From: Physocladia obscura
Lineage: Eukaryota; Chytridiomycota; Chytridiomycetes; Chytridiales; Chytriomycetaceae
NCBI GenBank assembly: GCA_027596945.1
Contig: JADGJH010001411.1
Location: 1-10,125, forward strand
Reading direction: 5' to 3'
DNA length: 10,125 nucleotides
Below are positions 7,462 through 10,125 of the stretch, one piece after another (the first letter of the stretch is position 1; each line of letters starts with the position of its first letter). Made by a program: the position numbers and the translations under genes. The notes beneath the pieces were generated by a model. That model was given only the letters and a program-made list of their open reading frames with translations. It had not been told where the DNA came from and ran no database searches.

Positions 7462-8110
7462 GCACATGCCCTCTACAGCTACTTCTTTCATAGCATGAGT
7501 ATGATGTCTATTTCTGAAATCTACAACAAATCTGTAACTACAATTAGTTGTTGGATCAACCAATTTGACAAAGACAAAAGTCTGCAACAAAAATAGTCTT
7601 GTATAATTCATAAGAAATTTTCTAGTGCCCAGAAAATGAGGGTAGATAATTACTTTACTGAGCAGCCTTTATCTTTTTTAGATCATACACCGTTTGCTTT
7701 TTAGTAAAGGTTGCTCAAAACAATAGGTTGCTCAAAACAATTAGCAAGTCAAATGTTTGGCAAATTATTCATGATGCTGAACTCACATGAAAGACTTTAG
7801 AATGGTGGAAAATCCAAGTGCAAGATGCTGGCATTATGTGGTTTACATGCAAGTTAAACTTGATTGACTGGAGCATCCACAATGTTGTGTTTCTTGACAA
7901 AATCTCCTTTGATAACAGACAAATGTTGCATCAACAAGGTTATGCCGTGAAAGGAACCAAGCTCATGTTGCGAGGTGAATATAAGTGTCTGTCTCAGGTT
8001 TCTATTCTCTGTTTTATTAACTGTAATAGTCTACTTGAGAAGTTTAAAACTGAGGGAACTTTCATGAAAGCCAAGTTTGCATCATACTGCGTGAAGTTTG
8101 CTGTGGAATC
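7462..8110 (+). pseudogene. Broken Tc1/mariner-type (DDE_3) transposase, truncated within the catalytic domain
   Basis: The first frame (from 7462) gives an N-terminal helix-turn-helix region, SMMSISEIYNKSVTTISCWI, which would bind the transposon ends. Another frame (from about 7740) continues with a second DNA-binding part, TISKSNVWQIIHDAEL, and the start of the RNase-H-like catalytic domain: NVVFLDKISFDNRQMLHQQG, holding the first catalytic Asp, then EGTFMKAKF. The reading ends soon after (about 8110), so the second Asp and the final Glu of the DDE triad are absent. Disruptions visible: a TAG after about 43 codons, two stops near 7702, a frameshift at a 17-bp tandem duplication (7709-7742), and a TGA in place of the Trp expected after 'ELT'. 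It is homologous, but clearly not identical, to the minus-strand copy at 8621-9598. No terminal repeat was recognised. A non-autonomous, dead relic. Confidence 0.8.
7709..7742 (+). repeat. 17-bp perfect tandem duplication inside the transposase relic
   Basis: GGTTGCTCAAAACAATA (7709-7725) is followed directly by GGTTGCTCAAAACAATT (7726-7742), identical over 16 of 17 bases. Both copies encode RLLKTI in their respective frames, and the duplication shifts the downstream frame. Confidence 0.9.
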
Positions 8111-8511
8111 AAAAAAAAAGCAAGTCTACCCAGGTCAAAGCTCAACCCAGGTCAAAACTCAATCTGGATTTAGTTGAAAAAGGTCCTCCACCACATTTGA
8201 TCAGGATTTTTGATCCTCCTGTTGTTGCTCAACTGTCTGGTATAAGACAGCTGCATCAAGTTGCAATTGGTGAAAACTCAAGAATGCAACATGGCCTTGT
8301 TCAATTGCAAGCTTCTGTTGAGAATCTTGGTTGGGTGTGGCAGGAAGCTTATGGTGATATTCTTTCTCAACTGACTGCTATGGAAAATGAAAATACAAGC
8401 TGTGGGAATCTACATCATGATTACCAAACAATCTTACAACCAGAGGAAAGCAGTAACAGTGTGCAGCTACTTGAAAGCATTCAAAATATTACAGATACAG
8501 ATCATGCTTAA
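8098..8511 (+). CDS. Unrecognised open frame joined to the truncated transposase, possible C-terminal fragment
   Basis: A 137-codon frame ends at TAA 8509-8511. The ATG at 8098 lies within sequence that in another frame is transposase, so the start is doubtful. The part that looks like real protein begins near 8170: VEKGPPPHLIRIFDPPVVAQ, then a helical, Gln-rich stretch (QHGLVQLQASVENLGWVW) that could form a coiled coil, then a polar acidic C-terminus with no catalytic motif. I do not recognise it. It begins just after a tandem pair of 17-bp units (8128-8161) and a 9-A run, so it may be a fragment of a different repeated gene joined to the transposase by insertion or deletion. Whether it is expressed is unknown. 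Confidence 0.4.
   Translation: MLWNQKKSKSTQVKAQPRSKLNLDLVEKGPPPHLIRIFDPPVVAQLSGIRQLHQVAIGENSRMQHGLVQLQASVENLGWVWQEAYGDILSQLTAMENENTSCGNLHHDYQTILQPEESSNSVQLLESIQNITDTDHA
8128..8161 (+). repeat. 17-bp imperfect tandem duplication at the transposase break point
   Basis: ACCCAGGTCAAAGCTCA (8128-8144) is followed by ACCCAGGTCAAAACTCA (8145-8161), with one difference. It lies where homology to the transposase is lost and the unknown frame begins. Confidence 0.85.
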
Positions 8512-8620
8512 TTTTTTTTTGTTTTGTGTTCAGAATTCAGTGAAATATATCAGTGTCATTTATTCATCATCATTTTTACAACTGTAATCATCAGTGAATC
8601 CAAAAGATGAATGAGGAATA

Positions 8621-9598
8621 CTAAATGCAAGATGGAAAAAACTGACCATGGATATAACCACATTTTTGAAACAATCCTTCAAATGACATAGTTTTAAATT
8701 TTTGCAGAACATCAGCAATGATTTCAAGAGGAACTGTAGTATTTTCAACATAATGATGTTGAAGTGATTTTTTGGCCATCCCAAACATGATTTCAATTGA
8801 ATTGAAAAATGGGCAATATGCAAGTAAAAATATTGGAAATATCTCCAAAGATTGCAAATAGTATGTCACATTTGGGTTGCAGTGAATTTTGGCACCATTA
8901 AGTATCCAGATTGAGTGTGGTCCAAAATATTGCCTCACTTGACCAGATGTCAAAGCAAATGAGTGGCATGCTTCCATAAACTCTTTCTGATCAAAAGTTC
9001 CAGATGTCATCCAAGTTCCCAAAAGTCCATCAAGAGCCAAAAAACACAATAAAGAAACTCTTGGCTTTTGATTAAATTCACCACAGTAGTATATCTTTTT
9101 TCCTCTGATTCCATAGCCTTTTTTTCACAGCATATTTCAATTATCAAATGAAACTTCATCCAAAAATACATGATTCATATCAATCCAATTAATTGCATTT
9201 AATTCATTGGAAAATTGAACAACATCATCAACAGATACTTAAATTACTCTGCGTTCAATCACCTTCCAAGTCAATCCAGTTTCATGAAGAATATGGCACA
9301 CAGAGCTTACACTAATGATAATGTGAAATTCTTTTTCAAATTGATCCTTGGCTTCATCAAGATACAAAATTGGGTGATTTTAATATCATTCAACAAGCCA
9401 ATTTCAACATTCAATTCCATATTTTTTCCAATTACTTCCTTGCTTTTATGACTACGACTTTTCCCACTTTCAAAATCAGATATCCAGGTAAATTGTTGAA
9501 GGTGATTTTTGGAATCCAAGAAAATAGTGCATATACATGCAGTACCACTTTACTTCTTCACTGGCCTGCTTGTGACTGACATGGTTTAGAATCTCCAT
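8621..9598 (-). pseudogene. Nearly full-length but inactivated Tc1/mariner-type (DD34E, DDE_3) transposase
   Basis: Read on the minus strand from ATG 9598 (MEILNHVSHKQ) to TAG 8623-8621. The N-terminal helix-turn-helix part (KSPSTI, then TWISDFESGKSR) sits in two frames, with compensating shifts near 9500 and 9375. From 9376 down to 8621 a single frame continues: HPILYLDEAKDQFEKEF, VFLDEVSFDN with the first catalytic Asp, GPHSIWILNGAKIH, and LLAYCPFFNSIEIMF with the final Glu. Thirty-four residues separate the second catalytic position from that Glu, giving DD34E spacing. The second position, normally Asp in W.LDGAKIH-type motifs, reads Asn (codon at 8897-8899). Three in-frame stops occur: TAA at 9241-9239, and TGA at 9139-9137 and 9127-9125, the TGAs falling where FDNR.MLR would need Arg. 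It is convergent with the plus-strand copy, and both are dead. Confidence 0.85.
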
Positions 9599-9868
9599 CT
9601 TGTGTTAATGGGTTTTTTTGTGAGAACAGAATAGTGATTGGTAAATAGGTTGATAAAATATTGCAAGCTGAATTGTTGAAACACACAATAAATACGCTAA
9701 ATATACATTTACATTTATAATTTGCTATTTGCAATCTACTTTATTTTGCTCCAACTTCAACTAATTAACCATGACCATTATTACAATAAATCTTTTCAAT
9801 TCAGTTCATTGAAATTCTTGTTGTTGGTTGCAAGAATTCCCCTGAACAATTTTTCAATGTTATCTTTT

Positions 9869-9891
9869 GTAATTGAAGAAATTTCAATTAC
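9869..9891. repeat. Perfect 9-bp inverted repeat
   Basis: GTAATTGAA, a 5-bp loop, then TTCAATTAC: a perfect 9-bp stem. It is AT-rich, so chance formation is possible, but it sits in a cluster of similar structures. Confidence 0.6.
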
Positions 9892-10000
9892 AATTTTGTT
9901 CAATGGGCCATTTTGTCCAATTTGCAAACTGAATTGATGAATCCCATTGAAAAGGGATCAATGAAATGGCACCAGTAAAAAGGGCCATTGAAATACCTTC

Positions 10001-10046
10001 AGAAAACTGTCATATCATCCCATTGATGTGATGTCACCAGTTTTCT
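10001..10046. repeat. Inverted repeat AGAAAACTG / CAGTTTTCT with extended imperfect stem
   Basis: AGAAAACTG (10001-10009) pairs perfectly with CAGTTTTCT (10038-10046). The stem continues imperfectly inward (TCATATCATC against GATGTGATGTCA) around a centre CCATT. It could be a small foldback element end or a cruciform-prone site; no duplicated flank is evident. Confidence 0.6.
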
Positions 10047-10079
10047 AAAGGGAAAATGTCAAAGTGGTGGTAAATGCAC

Positions 10080-10088
10080 TATAAATAG
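10080..10088 (+). promoter_or_regulatory. TATA-like box near the right edge
   Basis: TATAAATAG matches the eukaryotic TATA consensus and lies in less AT-rich surroundings than the stretches to its left. Any gene it serves would start beyond the window. The motif is short, so this is tentative. Confidence 0.25.
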
Positions 10089-10125
10089 TGAAACCCACAG
10101 CAGACTTACAAATATACAAAAAAAA

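Larger units (their letters stand above)
9599..10125. other. AT-rich stretch with clustered inverted repeats, no gene seen
   Basis: No coding-like reading was seen; the plus-strand frames around 9215-9937 are partly antisense to the transposase and otherwise AT-driven. The part from about 9869 onward is dense in CCATTGA/TCAATGG words and inverted repeats, listed separately. The window ends in AAAAAAAA. Confidence 0.5.

Noticed and set aside
9125..9139. In-frame TGA codons as a sign of an alternative genetic code
   Set aside because: The TGAs fall where the transposase family has Arg, not Trp, and occur with other damage, while the intact UBA-vWA and uS17m genes use standard code, with TGA and TAA as terminators.
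9215..9579. Plus-strand frames of 69-78 codons
   Set aside because: They are antisense to the N-terminal half of the minus-strand transposase relic.

Overview
The window looks like nuclear DNA from a eukaryotic microbe, most likely a fungus and possibly an early-diverging (chytrid-like) one. Three things point this way. A mitochondrial ribosomal protein gene is split by two introns of 53-56 bp. A single-copy-looking UBA plus von Willebrand A gene has an AATAAA signal just after its stop. Tc1/mariner-type (DDE_3) transposase relics lie in AT-rich DNA. No operon, ribosome binding site, tRNA, rRNA or CRISPR array was seen. The species cannot be read from the sequence.

Layout. (1) Positions 1-219, minus strand: the N-terminal 73 codons of an unrecognised protein that runs off the left edge. 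(2) Positions 738-1260, plus: a three-exon gene for mitochondrial ribosomal protein uS17m, the best-supported housekeeping gene here. (3) About 1861-2524, plus: coding-like, GC-richer sequence whose protein-like reading changes frame at least twice and ends in a Lys/Ser/Asp/Gly-rich tail. It is either a decayed gene or one carrying indel errors. (4) Positions 2525-3321: AT-rich intergenic DNA with a 20-T tract and two E2F-like motifs. (5) About 3322-4665, plus: a decayed, probably once-spliced gene of unknown family, in several frames with stops. (6) Positions 4671-4780: an imperfect inverted repeat, with a GTAAGT donor six bases beyond it. (7) Positions 5072-6760, plus: an intact 562-residue protein with an N-terminal UBA domain and a C-terminal vWA domain. 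(8) Positions 6772-7461: AT-rich DNA with an 11-bp minisatellite. (9) About 7462-8110, plus: a broken Tc1/mariner transposase, truncated inside the catalytic domain and running into an unrelated open frame (to 8511). (10) Positions 8621-9598, minus: a second, nearly full-length but inactivated Tc1/mariner transposase. (11) Positions 9600-10125: AT-rich DNA with clustered inverted repeats and a TATA-like box.

The genes form no visible pathway. The window is a host gene neighbourhood (two clear genes and one partial) interleaved with repeat-derived relics. The most informative observations are these. A 17-bp tandem duplication exactly accounts for a frameshift in one transposase. The other transposase has premature stops that all fit C-to-T change, plus an Asp-to-Asn change at a catalytic position. 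The UBA and vWA domains are joined in one ubiquitin-related protein. An inverted repeat abuts the putative 5' leader intron of that gene.
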